NCBI GenBank assembly: GCA_028822675.1
Contig: JAPKDE010000021.1
Coordinates: 1 to 21,358, forward strand
Reading direction: 5' to 3'
DNA from: Dehalococcoidia bacterium
GTDB lineage: Bacteria; Chloroflexota; Dehalococcoidia; UBA3495
DNA: 21,358 bases
Position 1 is the first letter of the stretch. Every line of letters starts with the position of its first letter. Shown here in pieces: positions 6,594 to 13,980 of this stretch. The position numbers and the translations under genes are program-made. The notes beneath the pieces were generated by a model. The model worked only from the letters and a program-made list of their open reading frames with translations, had not been told where the DNA came from and did not search any database.

Positions 6594-7094
6594 CTAGAAT
6601 CGCATCGTTATGCTCCTGTGGATAATCAGCACCGGCGTTTTCACCTCGTGAAGTACTTTGTCGGTGACGCTGCCCATGACCCACCGACCAACGCCGACGC
6701 GCCCGTGGGTGGCCATGACAATGAGGGTGTCGGACAACTTTTGGGACTCTGAGACTATGTGCTGCGCCGGAGTGCCACAGCTATGACCTGTCTCAGTTAG
6801 GTCGGTTTCCGGGTGATCCGGTTCATGCATGACCGCCACCGCCGCCACTCCCGCAGCTTCCAGGTTCGTCTTCGCCGTGCCCAACGACGTCATGACTTCT
6901 TCCCGATAGATTTCTGAATCTTCGGTGCAGTCTTGATACAAGAAGGGTTCGAGATAGAAGTACTCAGGTTCCGACTCAAACACCCGGAATAACTCAACCT
7001 TGGCACCTAGTTTTCGCCTTAAGTTCCTCAAGTACGGCAGAACTCGGTCTCCCGTTGGTGACCCGTCCAAAGGAACCAATATTCGTTTGTACAT
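6594..7094 (-). CDS. Universal stress protein (UspA family), first of a tandem pair
   Basis: The product has 166 residues. The start is the ATG at 7094 (M-Y-K-R-I-L-V-P-L-D-G-S), preceded by GGAGAGGGG; the frame continues upstream but without family-like sequence. The UspA fold shows its first strand with the D-G-S loop, a middle acidic helix region and the C-terminal ATP-binding signature T-H-G-R-V-G-V-G-R-W-V-M-G-S. The middle insert (about 50-95, with E-Y-F-Y-L-E-P-F-L-Y-Q) is longer than in the downstream paralogue. The two are only moderately alike, so they may form a heterodimer or respond to different cues. The gene is divergent from the HpaB-like gene across a 245-base gap. Confidence 0.9.
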   Translation of the reverse strand: MYKRILVPLDGSPTGDRVLPYLRNLRRKLGAKVELFRVFESEPEYFYLEPFLYQDCTEDSEIYREEVMTSLGTAKTNLEAAGVAAVAVMHEPDHPETDLTETGHSCGTPAQHIVSESQKLSDTLIVMATHGRVGVGRWVMGSVTDKVLHEVKTPVLIIHRSITMRF

Positions 7095-7282
7095 CTGATT
7101 TTCCCCTCTCCTAATCGCAGACCGCTCCATCTGACATTTGCATTCTAAAGTCCGGTTCCGAAACTCAATATGGTCATGCGGCTCTGATTGGAAGGCCAAA
7201 AGGGTCTTAATTTCCGGGCCACATGGGGCACATAGTGCCTTTTGTGCCAGAGACAATAATGCCCCGTTTAGACGAGTCAGTT

Positions 7283-7311
7283 TTGACACCCAATTTGGTC
7301 ACTGCTAAACT
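7283..7311 (+). promoter_or_regulatory. Promoter of the HpaB-like gene
   Basis: A perfect TTGACA (7283-7288), a 17-base spacer and TAAACT (7306-7311, four of six to consensus) predict a start near 7318. The leader of about 22 bases carries the GGGAGG site used by the ATG at 7340. Confidence 0.65.
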
Positions 7312-7339
7312 CGCCCCAATCTTGCTGGGAGGCTGAATC

Positions 7340-8794
7340 ATGCCCGCTAGAACGGGGCAACAATATATCGACCACCTATCAACGAACCCAGCTGAGGTCT
7401 GGATTGGCGGCGAGAAGGTGGACGACGTTACCACCCACCCCGCCTTCCGGAACGGAGTGCGCTCCCTGGCTGTTCTCTACGATCTGCAGCACAACCCTGC
7501 CACCGAAGACGCAATGACCTTCAAGTCACCGTCATCCGGAGACTCTGTCGGGCGGTCTTTCATCATCCCCAAGACCATTCAAGACCTAGTTGATCGGCGC
7601 GAAATGATGACCAATTGGGCGTGGGAAAGCTGCGGCATGATGGCTCGTACGCCAGATTTTCTCAATTGCAGTATCTCAGGGTGGGCTGGCTCGGCAGAAT
7701 ATTTCGCCGCGAATCGACCAGAATTCAGAGACAACGTTCTGAACTACCACACCTATATCCGCGAGAATGACCTAACTCTGACCCACACCCTGGTCAACCT
7801 GCAGCGCAGCCGCAATATCTCCATCTCGGACCGGCTCGAAGACCGGGTAGCACTGACCGTGGTGAAAGAGACCGATGCCGGAATAGTGGTGCATGGCAGC
7901 CGAATCTTGGCCACATTGGGACCAATTTCGCATGAAATCGCCGTCTACCCAACACGAACCCATCTATTGGGTGATGAGGCCAAAAAGCAGGCGTTCTCGT
8001 TCGCCCTGCCTTGCGCCACACCAGGCATGAAGTTCATGTGCCGCGAGAGCCTCGACTATGGCCGTTCAAGCTTTGACCATCCCCTGGGATCGCGGTTCGA
8101 AGAAATGGACGCTGTGGTGTTCTTCGAAAACGTGTTTGTGCCCTGGGAACGCGTTTTTTTGTTGGGTGACGTGGAGATGGCCAACAAATTTGCCGCTGCG
8201 ACCCAGTCCACCTCACACACCGGCCACCAGGTGGTCAATCGCACGGTGGTCAAGACCGAGTTCTTATTGGGCCTGACGTCGCTCATGTGTGAGACCTTAG
8301 GCTCAACCCAGGTCCCACACGTTCAGGAGCGAATCGGTGAAATTATAGTCAATCTGGAGATGTTAAAAGCCTGCGTGAGGGCTGCGGAAGCTGACGCCCA
8401 ATTGAATGAATGGGGCATGATGTGCCCGTCATTTGGCCCGCTCACCGCCGCAAGGACCGTCTTCGCAAACAGCATGTACCCCCGGATGGCTGAGATCGTA
8501 CAACTGCTCGGCTCCAGCAGCCTGATGGTCCTACCGGCCGAGTCCGATTTCCATTCCGAGATTGCCCCGGAACTAGAACGTTACCTGGCTACCGAGACCG
8601 CCGGAGCAAAAGACCGTGTGCGCCTCTTTCACCTGGCATGGGACGTGGCGTGCAGCGCCTTTGGTGGCCGGCAGATCCTTTACGAACGCTTCTTTGGCGG
8701 AGACCCCGTGAGAAATACCATGCTGCTCTACCAGGGCTACGACAAAACAAACGCCACGGACCGCGTACAGCGCTTTTTGGAGCGCGAGGGCTGA
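7340..8794 (+). CDS. 4-hydroxyphenylacetate 3-monooxygenase (HpaB) family oxygenase
   Basis: The protein has 484 residues, within the family's usual 480-520. The ATG follows GGGAGG at seven bases. Family features in order: an N-terminal helical domain opening with T-G-Q-Q-Y-I-D-H-L; a middle beta domain with V-V-K-E-T-D-A-G-I-V-V-H-G-S-R-I-L-A-T (about 173-191); then F-F-E-N-V-F-V-P-W-E-R-V-F (about 262-274); and a helical C-terminal domain with the G-G-R-Q-I-L-Y-E-R-F-F-G-G-D-P-V-R stretch. These are FADH2-using hydroxylases that place a second hydroxyl ortho to a phenolic one. A partner flavin reductase (HpaC-like) is not in the window. The next gene is a VOC-type extradiol dioxygenase-like protein, which fits hydroxylation followed by ring opening. 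The true substrate is unknown. Confidence 0.88.
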   Translation: MPARTGQQYIDHLSTNPAEVWIGGEKVDDVTTHPAFRNGVRSLAVLYDLQHNPATEDAMTFKSPSSGDSVGRSFIIPKTIQDLVDRREMMTNWAWESCGMMARTPDFLNCSISGWAGSAEYFAANRPEFRDNVLNYHTYIRENDLTLTHTLVNLQRSRNISISDRLEDRVALTVVKETDAGIVVHGSRILATLGPISHEIAVYPTRTHLLGDEAKKQAFSFALPCATPGMKFMCRESLDYGRSSFDHPLGSRFEEMDAVVFFENVFVPWERVFLLGDVEMANKFAAATQSTSHTGHQVVNRTVVKTEFLLGLTSLMCETLGSTQVPHVQERIGEIIVNLEMLKACVRAAEADAQLNEWGMMCPSFGPLTAARTVFANSMYPRMAEIVQLLGSSSLMVLPAESDFHSEIAPELERYLATETAGAKDRVRLFHLAWDVACSAFGGRQILYERFFGGDPVRNTMLLYQGYDKTNATDRVQRFLEREG

Positions 8795-8930
8795 AGACGG
8801 CTTGGCTCCGCCTTGCCTCTTGGATTTTTGCCGTTGAAACGGTATAGTATTCGAAACGTAAATTATCACTATCTGGAACGCGTCTTATTCGTAGCGCCCC
8901 GGTATTTAGGGGAAAGTTAGGAGGACTGAT

Positions 8931-9386
8931 ATGCCAAAACCAGCAAGAATCGGCCACTTGGTTATCAACGCTAAAGACCTTACCGCCGCCACCAAGTTCT
9001 ACACTGAAGTAATCGGTTTTGAGATTGCTCTGGAACGCCCTGGCTTTGGGACTTTCTTGACCGCTGGCGAGAACCACCATGATCTGGCCATCTTCCAAGC
9101 CCCAGAGGACGCTGCCGGCACTTCAGACGGTGATGTTGGCCTGAACCACATGGCCATCCTCGTGGATGACTTCGAAACACTGACCGAGTACTGGCACAAG
9201 CTGCAGGACCACTACGACAGCGCCGAGATTCGGACAACCGACCACGGCATGACCAAGAGCATCTACATCAAAGACCCGGAAGGCAATGGCATTGAGTTGT
9301 ATTGCAACTCCCAAGAGAGCCCTGCAGAGGGTTTGGCCATCATGCGCGACCCGGAACGGAAAAACACCGAGTTGGTCTTCAACTAA
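8931..9386 (+). CDS. VOC-superfamily protein, extradiol (catechol 2,3-) dioxygenase-like
   Basis: The product has 151 residues, with ATG after TTAGGAGG at a good distance. It carries one pair of beta-alpha-beta-beta-beta modules. Expected metal ligands are all present: His9 (I-G-H-L-V-I), His73 (L-N-H-M-A-I) and Glu122 in D-P-E-G-N-G-I-E-L-Y, the C-terminal signature of type I extradiol dioxygenases. It is half the size of a classical two-domain catechol 2,3-dioxygenase (~300 residues), so it resembles the small single-domain members or a glyoxalase-type isomerase or lyase. Placement after the HpaB-like gene favours ring cleavage of a catechol. The gap of 136 bases and a possible promoter in it mean separate transcription is possible. 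Confidence 0.8.
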   Translation: MPKPARIGHLVINAKDLTAATKFYTEVIGFEIALERPGFGTFLTAGENHHDLAIFQAPEDAAGTSDGDVGLNHMAILVDDFETLTEYWHKLQDHYDSAEIRTTDHGMTKSIYIKDPEGNGIELYCNSQESPAEGLAIMRDPERKNTELVFN

Positions 9387-9412
9387 CCCGGCAATTTTAC
9401 CCATTGACTATC

Positions 9413-9453
9413 AAAAAGGCCCCCTTCCTCTGGAGGAAGGGGGCCTTTTTTTG
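9413..9453 (+). terminator. Strong rho-independent terminator
   Basis: AAAAAGGCCCCCTTCCTC (9413-9430) pairs with GAGGAAGGGGGCCTTTTT (9433-9450), a perfect 18-base arm with a very tight loop, followed by more T. It lies 27 bases after the VOC stop and 23 before the end of the convergent lipoprotein gene, so it can serve both. Confidence 0.92.
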
Positions 9454-9475
9454 TTCTAAAGTTGTCCAACTAACG

Positions 9476-10321
9476 TCAGAGTTTGGCGATTTCCTGAACC
9501 TTCTTTTTCACCCCATCCACGTCCAAGCCCAAAAAAGGCTTGAACTCCTGGGCGTAAAAGATCTTTTCATCTATTCCCAATTGGAAGACACCTTGTGTCT
9601 CTCCAACCGATACGAAGACACCGGCCGATGACCCGATGAGAAATAGCACTTGGGGGCATTGGTTCAACGGCCCAGGGAATCCAAAGTTGTTGCCAGGAGC
9701 GAGCACAATTTGGTATTTCTCCAGACTTTCCGGACGGGTGGGCCAATCGAAGCCGACCTGGAGCACACGGACCATGTCACCAGACACCTCCTCATTGAGC
9801 ACATTTAGGATTTCCACATCCTGGTAATATGTGGTCATGCCTAAGGAATCCCTGGGCGGTCTAACTTCAATCTCCCCTACTGGTACACCGTGAATGATGA
9901 CGTCAGCCATTCTGACCAATTCCGCTTCATCGACAGTGGTGCTTATATCGATAAAGGCGTACATTTCGCGTGTAAGGTCAATCAAATTTCCCACCGTCGT
10001 CGCAGTTCCCAAATCATACTCGCCCGGTTCGACGTAGAACCAGCCTGATTCGTCAGGGGGAGGATTGCTGAGAGTGGGTGTGGGTATGAAACCTTGGGGT
10101 GTAGGCCAGCCGTTTGCACGTTGGGCCTCAAACGCGGCATCGTTGGTTGCTTTGGTGTAGTCAGCGGTTGGCGGAGCTGCAACGATAGTCGGAATATTCA
10201 TCAATGCTGAGCTAGGGGCAGCAGTTGGTTCCACCGTGTTCGCAACCGTGCTGCAACCGGCGTTTGCCAACGCCAACGCCAAGAATACGGACAGAGCAAT
10301 TGTTCTAGCGATCCCATTCAT
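9476..10321 (-). CDS. Secreted lipoprotein of unknown function
   Basis: The product has 281 residues. The N-terminus is a signal peptide of about 22 residues with a lipobox ending A-N-A-G-C, so Cys23 would be lipidated and the protein held on the outer face of the membrane. A proline/threonine-rich linker follows (about 24-95). The C-terminal ~170 residues are a beta-rich domain with V-I-I-H-G-V-P-V-G-E-I, then V-E-I-L-N-V-L, Y-Q-I-V-L-A-P and L-F-L-I-G-S-S-A-G-V-F. This pattern is seen in uncharacterised secreted proteins where a small beta barrel ends in a 'flf.....g.y.pv.g.qG.f' hairpin. I do not recognise a catalytic motif. The ribosome binding site is weak (AGGCG at seven bases). Confidence 0.7.
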   Translation of the reverse strand: MNGIARTIALSVFLALALANAGCSTVANTVEPTAAPSSALMNIPTIVAAPPTADYTKATNDAAFEAQRANGWPTPQGFIPTPTLSNPPPDESGWFYVEPGEYDLGTATTVGNLIDLTREMYAFIDISTTVDEAELVRMADVIIHGVPVGEIEVRPPRDSLGMTTYYQDVEILNVLNEEVSGDMVRVLQVGFDWPTRPESLEKYQIVLAPGNNFGFPGPLNQCPQVLFLIGSSAGVFVSVGETQGVFQLGIDEKIFYAQEFKPFLGLDVDGVKKKVQEIAKL

Positions 10322-10472
10322 CTTCCACGCCTGTCTTAAGCATCCACGTATCAGACACCAGTAAGCTATCAGAACTTTTATTACCCAATAATTATCTATT
10401 TGGTGATTTTAATCGACTGCAGCTTCGGTCATATAGAATTGCGGAAGCCGATAATTACGCCCAAAGGATGTC

Positions 10473-11258
10473 ATGGTCAACAGCTCATCTAACTCTGGGA
10501 ACAACAAAAAATCGTCAATTCTGGCCGCCGCTCTGGACCTGGACGGCACCCTAATCGGCCCCGATGAGAAGATCTCCCCTCCGGTACGCGAAGCCGTGGT
10601 GGGACTTTCAAACAGGATAAAAGTGTTCATCGCCACTGGGCGGGAGCCAGCCGACGCCCTCAACTACTCCAAACAGCTGGGACTGACGACTCTGCAGCTC
10701 TGCGACGGCGGCGCCAACATCTTGGACCCGGTGCGCGACATATCAGTCTGGACCGCACCCCTGGGGCCAGCCAACGCCGAATTGGTGGTGACCAAGCTAA
10801 GGGAAATGAAAGCAGCGTTTGTCGCCACCCACGACAACGGCACCGCCAGCACCTTTGACGATGTGCCGAACTGGGACTTGATTCGGGTATCTGCCCTGGA
10901 CATGGATGAGGCCACAGCCGATATTTTGGCCGCCCATTTCAGCAGCAACAAAGACATGTACGTGGTGAAGGCCATCCTGCCCTACAACGGGCTGTGGGCC
11001 GTGGATTTCACGCTGGCTGGAGTGGATAAAGCAGCTGGTATCTCACGCGTGGGCGAGACACTAGGCGTGGACCCGGCCAACATGGTGGCCATTGGCGACA
11101 GTTACAACGACCTGCCTATGCTGGAAATTTGCGGGTTTAGCGTCGCTATGGGTAACGCACCTCCAGAGGTCAAGGCCGCCGCTGATTTCGTAGCGCCATC
11201 GGTTCAAGAAGACGGGCTGGCCGTGGCAATAAACGAGTACGTGCTGCCAAGGCTTTAG
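10473..11258 (+). CDS. HAD-superfamily phosphatase, Cof/YidA type
   Basis: The protein has 261 residues, with ATG after AAAGGA. All HAD motifs are visible: motif I D-L-D-G-T-L (nucleophile Asp22, acid/base Asp24), motif II A-T-G-R (54-57), motif III Lys186, and motif IV G-D-S-Y-N-D-L-P-M-L (208-217), whose acidic residues bind magnesium. The cap inserted between motifs II and III is the alpha/beta C2 type of the Cof subfamily. These enzymes dephosphorylate sugar phosphates, flavin mononucleotide, pyridoxal phosphate or similar; the substrate cannot be told here. The N-terminus (about 15 residues, Ser/Asn-rich) is longer than usual. It diverges from the lipoprotein gene over a 151-base gap. 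Confidence 0.92.
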   Translation: MVNSSSNSGNNKKSSILAAALDLDGTLIGPDEKISPPVREAVVGLSNRIKVFIATGREPADALNYSKQLGLTTLQLCDGGANILDPVRDISVWTAPLGPANAELVVTKLREMKAAFVATHDNGTASTFDDVPNWDLIRVSALDMDEATADILAAHFSSNKDMYVVKAILPYNGLWAVDFTLAGVDKAAGISRVGETLGVDPANMVAIGDSYNDLPMLEICGFSVAMGNAPPEVKAAADFVAPSVQEDGLAVAINEYVLPRL

Positions 11259-11288
11259 GTCTGATTGAAATGGGACCTACCGCCGTTC

Positions 11289-11443
11289 TGTAAGGGCGGG
11301 TTTGTAACCCGCCCTGCTTGCGTAAATCACGTTTCATATCGCCCTGAAATTTCTCGGCGAAATTGTTTGTTTACGTCTTGTTTGTCTGATTGGGAGAGGA
11401 TTGGCTGACGAAAAACAGGGCGGGTTTTCAACCCGCCCCTACA
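11289..11443. repeat. Paired-palindrome element, copy B
   Basis: Two perfect palindromes: GGGCGGGTT (11294-11302), loop tgt, AACCCGCCC (11306-11314); and GGGCGGGTT (11418-11426), loop ttc, AACCCGCCC (11430-11438). The centres are 124 bases apart. The ends are TGTA (11289-11292) and TACA (11440-11443), for a total of 155 bases, versus 154 in copy A. The right unit and about 20 bases before it (starting ATTGgCTG) match copy A; the rest of the spacer is not clearly alike. No coding capacity. Confidence 0.75.
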
Positions 11444-11480
11444 AGAGGTTCTTACGCCGAAAAAAGTTTCAGGTGATTTC

Positions 11481-11520
11481 AACAAAAAGGGCACGGTGAT
11501 TACCGTGCCCATCATTTTGT
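11481..11520 (-). terminator. Rho-independent terminator of the dioxygenase/luciferase-like operon
   Basis: The stem GGGCACGGT (11489-11497) / ACCGTGCCC (11502-11510) has a 4-base loop. On the minus strand it is followed by TTTTTGTT. It lies 12 bases past the stop at 11533. Confidence 0.85.
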
Positions 11521-11532
11521 TGCTCCGACGGT

Positions 11533-12615
11533 CTAGCGCAGGCCTGGTACAACCTCTTTACAGAAGAGATCTATCGAAGTGGCTACTTGCTCACGGGGTA
11601 TCAGCCCGCCCACATTGGTCTCGGCCACGATGCCTGATAACCCCAGTTCTGACGTAATGTCTTTCAGTTGGCTGATCACGCTATCTGGGCTGCCGTAGGC
11701 CAAACGGTCTCGAATCAGGTCCTCATAAGTAATCGCAGCAAGGGCCGCTCCCCGCGCCGCCCGGTCTTCTGAAGCCACCGCACCGGGATTAGCTGCTGAC
11801 AAAGCAAAGTTCTGAGCCATACGTCGGTAAGACCGCATGGTACTTGCTTCGGCTTCTGCGTAGGCTATTTCCTGGGTTTTTCCCACGTAGACAGGGATAC
11901 GCAGGTAAACGTCGCCGTTACCGGCGTGACCAGCTTCCCGCCAGGCCTCTCGGTAGGTCTCTAGTAGCGCAACCAGATCTGGGCGGTCCAAGCCTCGCAG
12001 TCCCACAAAGATGGGATAACCCAGCTTGCCCACCTGCGGGAAGGTTTCTTTGGTGGTGGCGGCCATCCGCAGCGGCGGGAATGGCTGCTGAAACGGTTTG
12101 GGAATCACGCAAACGTCGTTTAGCGTGTAGTACTTACCCTCGTAGGAGAACCGCTCGTTGCTCCAGGCAGCCAGGATGATCTCGAGGCTCTCTTGGAAAC
12201 GTTCTCGGCTCTCGGAATAAGGGATGTCATATCCCTCGTAGGCCCTCATGAACCCGCTGCGTCCAATGCCAAAATCCACGCGTCCGTGACTGATATGGTC
12301 CAGCGTGGCGATCTCTTCCGCCAACCTGACCGGATGGATCAGGGGTAATACGTTCACACCAACACCAATCCTGAGACGCTCAGTGCGGGCTGCGATGGCC
12401 GAGCATATGATTAACGGCGTGGACACCACAGAAGGTATTCCGCCGCCCATCGGGTCCAGCGGGTCTTTGGGTGCCGCAAAGTGACGCTCCGCTAGCCAAA
12501 CCCCGTCCAGTTCGCCTTTTTCAGCTAAGTCCGCGATGGCAAAGGCTTCGTCGAAGCCCTCCTCTATCGAGTGGCCATAGCGGTAATCACATTCCATAAC
12601 AAGACCGTAGTGCAT
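11533..12615 (-). CDS. LLM-class (bacterial luciferase-like) flavin-dependent oxidoreductase
   Basis: The product has 360 residues, with ATG preceded by CAGGAGGAACG. The luciferase-like TIM barrel shows the usual blocks: G-V-W-L-A-E-R-H-F (about 38-46), R-I-G-V-G-V-N-V-L-P-L-I-H-P-V-R-L-A-E-E (about 81-100), L-D-H-I-S-H-G-R-V-D-F-G-I-G-R-S-G-F, a mid-chain S-R-E-R-F-Q-E-S-L-E-I-I-L-A-A-W, and a C-terminal G-S-P-D-S-V-I-S-Q-L. These proteins use FMN or F420 and catalyse monooxygenation or hydride transfer; which one applies cannot be read safely, though the E-R-H-F and H-P-V-R blocks are common in FMN-dependent monooxygenases. It is the second gene of an operon behind the LigB-type dioxygenase (81-base gap with a hairpin). 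Confidence 0.88.
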   Translation of the reverse strand: MHYGLVMECDYRYGHSIEEGFDEAFAIADLAEKGELDGVWLAERHFAAPKDPLDPMGGGIPSVVSTPLIICSAIAARTERLRIGVGVNVLPLIHPVRLAEEIATLDHISHGRVDFGIGRSGFMRAYEGYDIPYSESRERFQESLEIILAAWSNERFSYEGKYYTLNDVCVIPKPFQQPFPPLRMAATTKETFPQVGKLGYPIFVGLRGLDRPDLVALLETYREAWREAGHAGNGDVYLRIPVYVGKTQEIAYAEAEASTMRSYRRMAQNFALSAANPGAVASEDRAARGAALAAITYEDLIRDRLAYGSPDSVISQLKDITSELGLSGIVAETNVGGLIPREQVATSIDLFCKEVVPGLR

Positions 12616-12632
12616 CGTTCCTCCTGTGGTTG

Positions 12633-12660
12633 GGTGGCCCGCACCATAACTTGGGCCACC
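12633..12660 (-). promoter_or_regulatory. Intergenic hairpin just upstream of the luciferase-like gene
   Basis: GGTGGCCC (12633-12640) pairs perfectly with GGGCCACC (12653-12660) across a 12-base loop. In the minus-strand transcript it sits between the dioxygenase stop and the AGGAGG site of the next gene. There is no T run after it, so it is not a standard terminator; it may act on mRNA stability or processing. Confidence 0.45.
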
Positions 12661-12696
12661 AATTCTTAATCAATCTGTCTTAAATCAGTGCTTGGT

Positions 12697-13662
12697 CTAT
12701 CCCCAGAGAGCCGACACTCGAAATGCCAATTGGGTGTGTGACTCCCTCACGTCTACTATCTCTGCGGGAACGTCGCCCAGAATCCCCAGGGCAATGATCC
12801 AATTCAATATCTCATGGTCGCCAGAGTCCTGCAGTTCTTCAGGAGTCAGACTCGCCAGTTCGCTGCCCCTACCCTCTCGCACTATCTCTAGATAACGACG
12901 GTCGGAATCTAGGTCAATTGCAGAGCAGTCATACTTGTGGGCCAAAAAGATGTGCGACCAACTAGACGACACAACCACGGCCACCCGCTCTGTCCTAGTG
13001 TCTAAGAACCGGCGTATCGCCTGGCCAACTTCGTAACAGCGCCGTGCGGTGGGCCGGGGCGGATAATCGGGGCCGGCTTCTTCACCATAGAAGTTCACGA
13101 ACAATGGTAGGAGGGGAAACTTGCCTTCCGGGTCCAAATACACCAATGGGTTGATGATGGCGTGGGCCAAACCCCATTCCCAGCCAGTCAAAGCGCTGGA
13201 AGATGACATGTCGATGCCGTCACGAATCAGGGAGTTGCGCAGGTCCCGTGAGAATTCTGAAGGGCATTTAAAGCTGAATTTAGTGTCAGCGTCGGCGTCC
13301 CAGCGGTTGTTGCTGCCGGCCATATTCTTGAAGCCGTCCACCTCGCTGCCAGTGTAGAGGCAGAACGGAGGCAGGTTATCCTGTTTGAAGTTTTCGGCCT
13401 GGTCGTCCCCGATGACCAATAAAACGTCGGGGTTCCACTCGTGGAGTCGGTCCTGCATCACCTGGAAGGCGTCTACGATCTTCTGCTGGTCCAGGCGGTC
13501 TTGGGTTAGACCATTGTCATCGCCCAAGGCCTCAATGAGTTGGGGCGGAGCTTGAAAATTTGGGTTGCTCCCAAATATCCGCTCACGGCTTTTGTGCCAG
13601 ACCTCTGGTGGGGTGAGGATGATGGGTCCGTGGGAACAACCCAGACCTAGCAACTCAGCCAT
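12697..13662 (-). CDS. LigB-type (class III) extradiol ring-cleavage dioxygenase family protein
   Basis: The product is 321 residues from the ATG at 13662, chosen because GGAGG lies five bases upstream; a GTG seven codons earlier has no such site. The pattern is that of the LigB catalytic subunit: an N-terminal G-C-S-H-G-P (His11, expected iron ligand), V-L-L-V-I-G-D-D-Q-A-E-N-F (about 85-97), W-E-W-G-L-A-H-A-I-I-N-P-L in mid-chain, S-S-S-W-S-H-I-F (expected acid/base or ligand His) and G-D-H-E-I-L-N-W-I near the end (Glu as ligand). The family uses Fe(II) to open catechol-type rings. At the second block, where LigB-like enzymes usually have Asp-His, this protein has Asp-Gln. It is the first gene of an operon with the luciferase-like oxidoreductase. 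Confidence 0.8.
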   Translation of the reverse strand: MAELLGLGCSHGPIILTPPEVWHKSRERIFGSNPNFQAPPQLIEALGDDNGLTQDRLDQQKIVDAFQVMQDRLHEWNPDVLLVIGDDQAENFKQDNLPPFCLYTGSEVDGFKNMAGSNNRWDADADTKFSFKCPSEFSRDLRNSLIRDGIDMSSSSALTGWEWGLAHAIINPLVYLDPEGKFPLLPLFVNFYGEEAGPDYPPRPTARRCYEVGQAIRRFLDTRTERVAVVVSSSWSHIFLAHKYDCSAIDLDSDRRYLEIVREGRGSELASLTPEELQDSGDHEILNWIIALGILGDVPAEIVDVRESHTQLAFRVSALWG

Positions 13663-13732
13663 ATCGGCCTCCGATTTAGACACAAATCATGGCGCATTAC
13701 CGGTCAAGAAAGAGCACGCCGCCACGAGCCGG

Positions 13733-13761
13733 ATTGTAGATATACCCATCTGGGCTGTCAA
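13733..13761 (-). promoter_or_regulatory. Near-consensus promoter for the LigB/LLM operon
   Basis: On the minus strand a perfect TTGACA (13761-13756), a 17-base spacer and TACAAT (13738-13733, five of six) predict a start near 13726 and a leader of about 64 bases before the ATG at 13662. Confidence 0.75.
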
Positions 13762-13980
13762 ACGGCCAAACGGCGCTTATTTGGGACGAATTTCGGACTC
13801 GCAATTGCGGGCGTTCTTGGTTATTTGCCCCCGCCACAATTGACTGGGCCAGGATGGCAAACGTACACTTCTGCCTGTTGCCGTTGCGTTTTAAAAGACG
13901 TGACAGAGGCTTCATTCAAAAACCACGGGAAAACCAAAGGAAGCAAAAAACTTATCTAGCCATTGGGAGCGTGTTTCAAG
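13762..13980. other. Divergent intergenic region without a gene
   Basis: The gap between the divergent dioxygenase (start 13662) and glutamyltransferase (start 13981) is 318 bases. The left part carries the minus-strand promoter listed separately. In the rest I see no convincing gene. A forward promoter for the glutamyltransferase should lie here, but no hexamer pair stands out. A 72-codon minus-strand frame (13697-13915) overlaps the promoter and lacks family-like features. Confidence 0.5.

Noticed and set aside
8820..8864. Candidate promoters before the VOC dioxygenase-like gene (TTGGAT-17-TATAGT or TTGAAA-19-TAAATT)
   Set aside because: Two competing weak matches, neither good enough to list as a feature.
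8589..9098. 169-codon minus-strand frame across the HpaB/VOC junction
   Set aside because: It overlaps the ends of two clear plus-strand genes and the gap between them; the composition is typical of antisense reading.
5943..11443. GGGCGGG palindromes as a CRISPR array
   Set aside because: Only two repeats per site, no series of equal spacers and no cas genes; the palindromes fit a dispersed element better.
13697..13915. 72-codon minus-strand frame upstream of the LigB-type gene
   Set aside because: It would cover the near-consensus promoter of that gene, with no recognisable motif.
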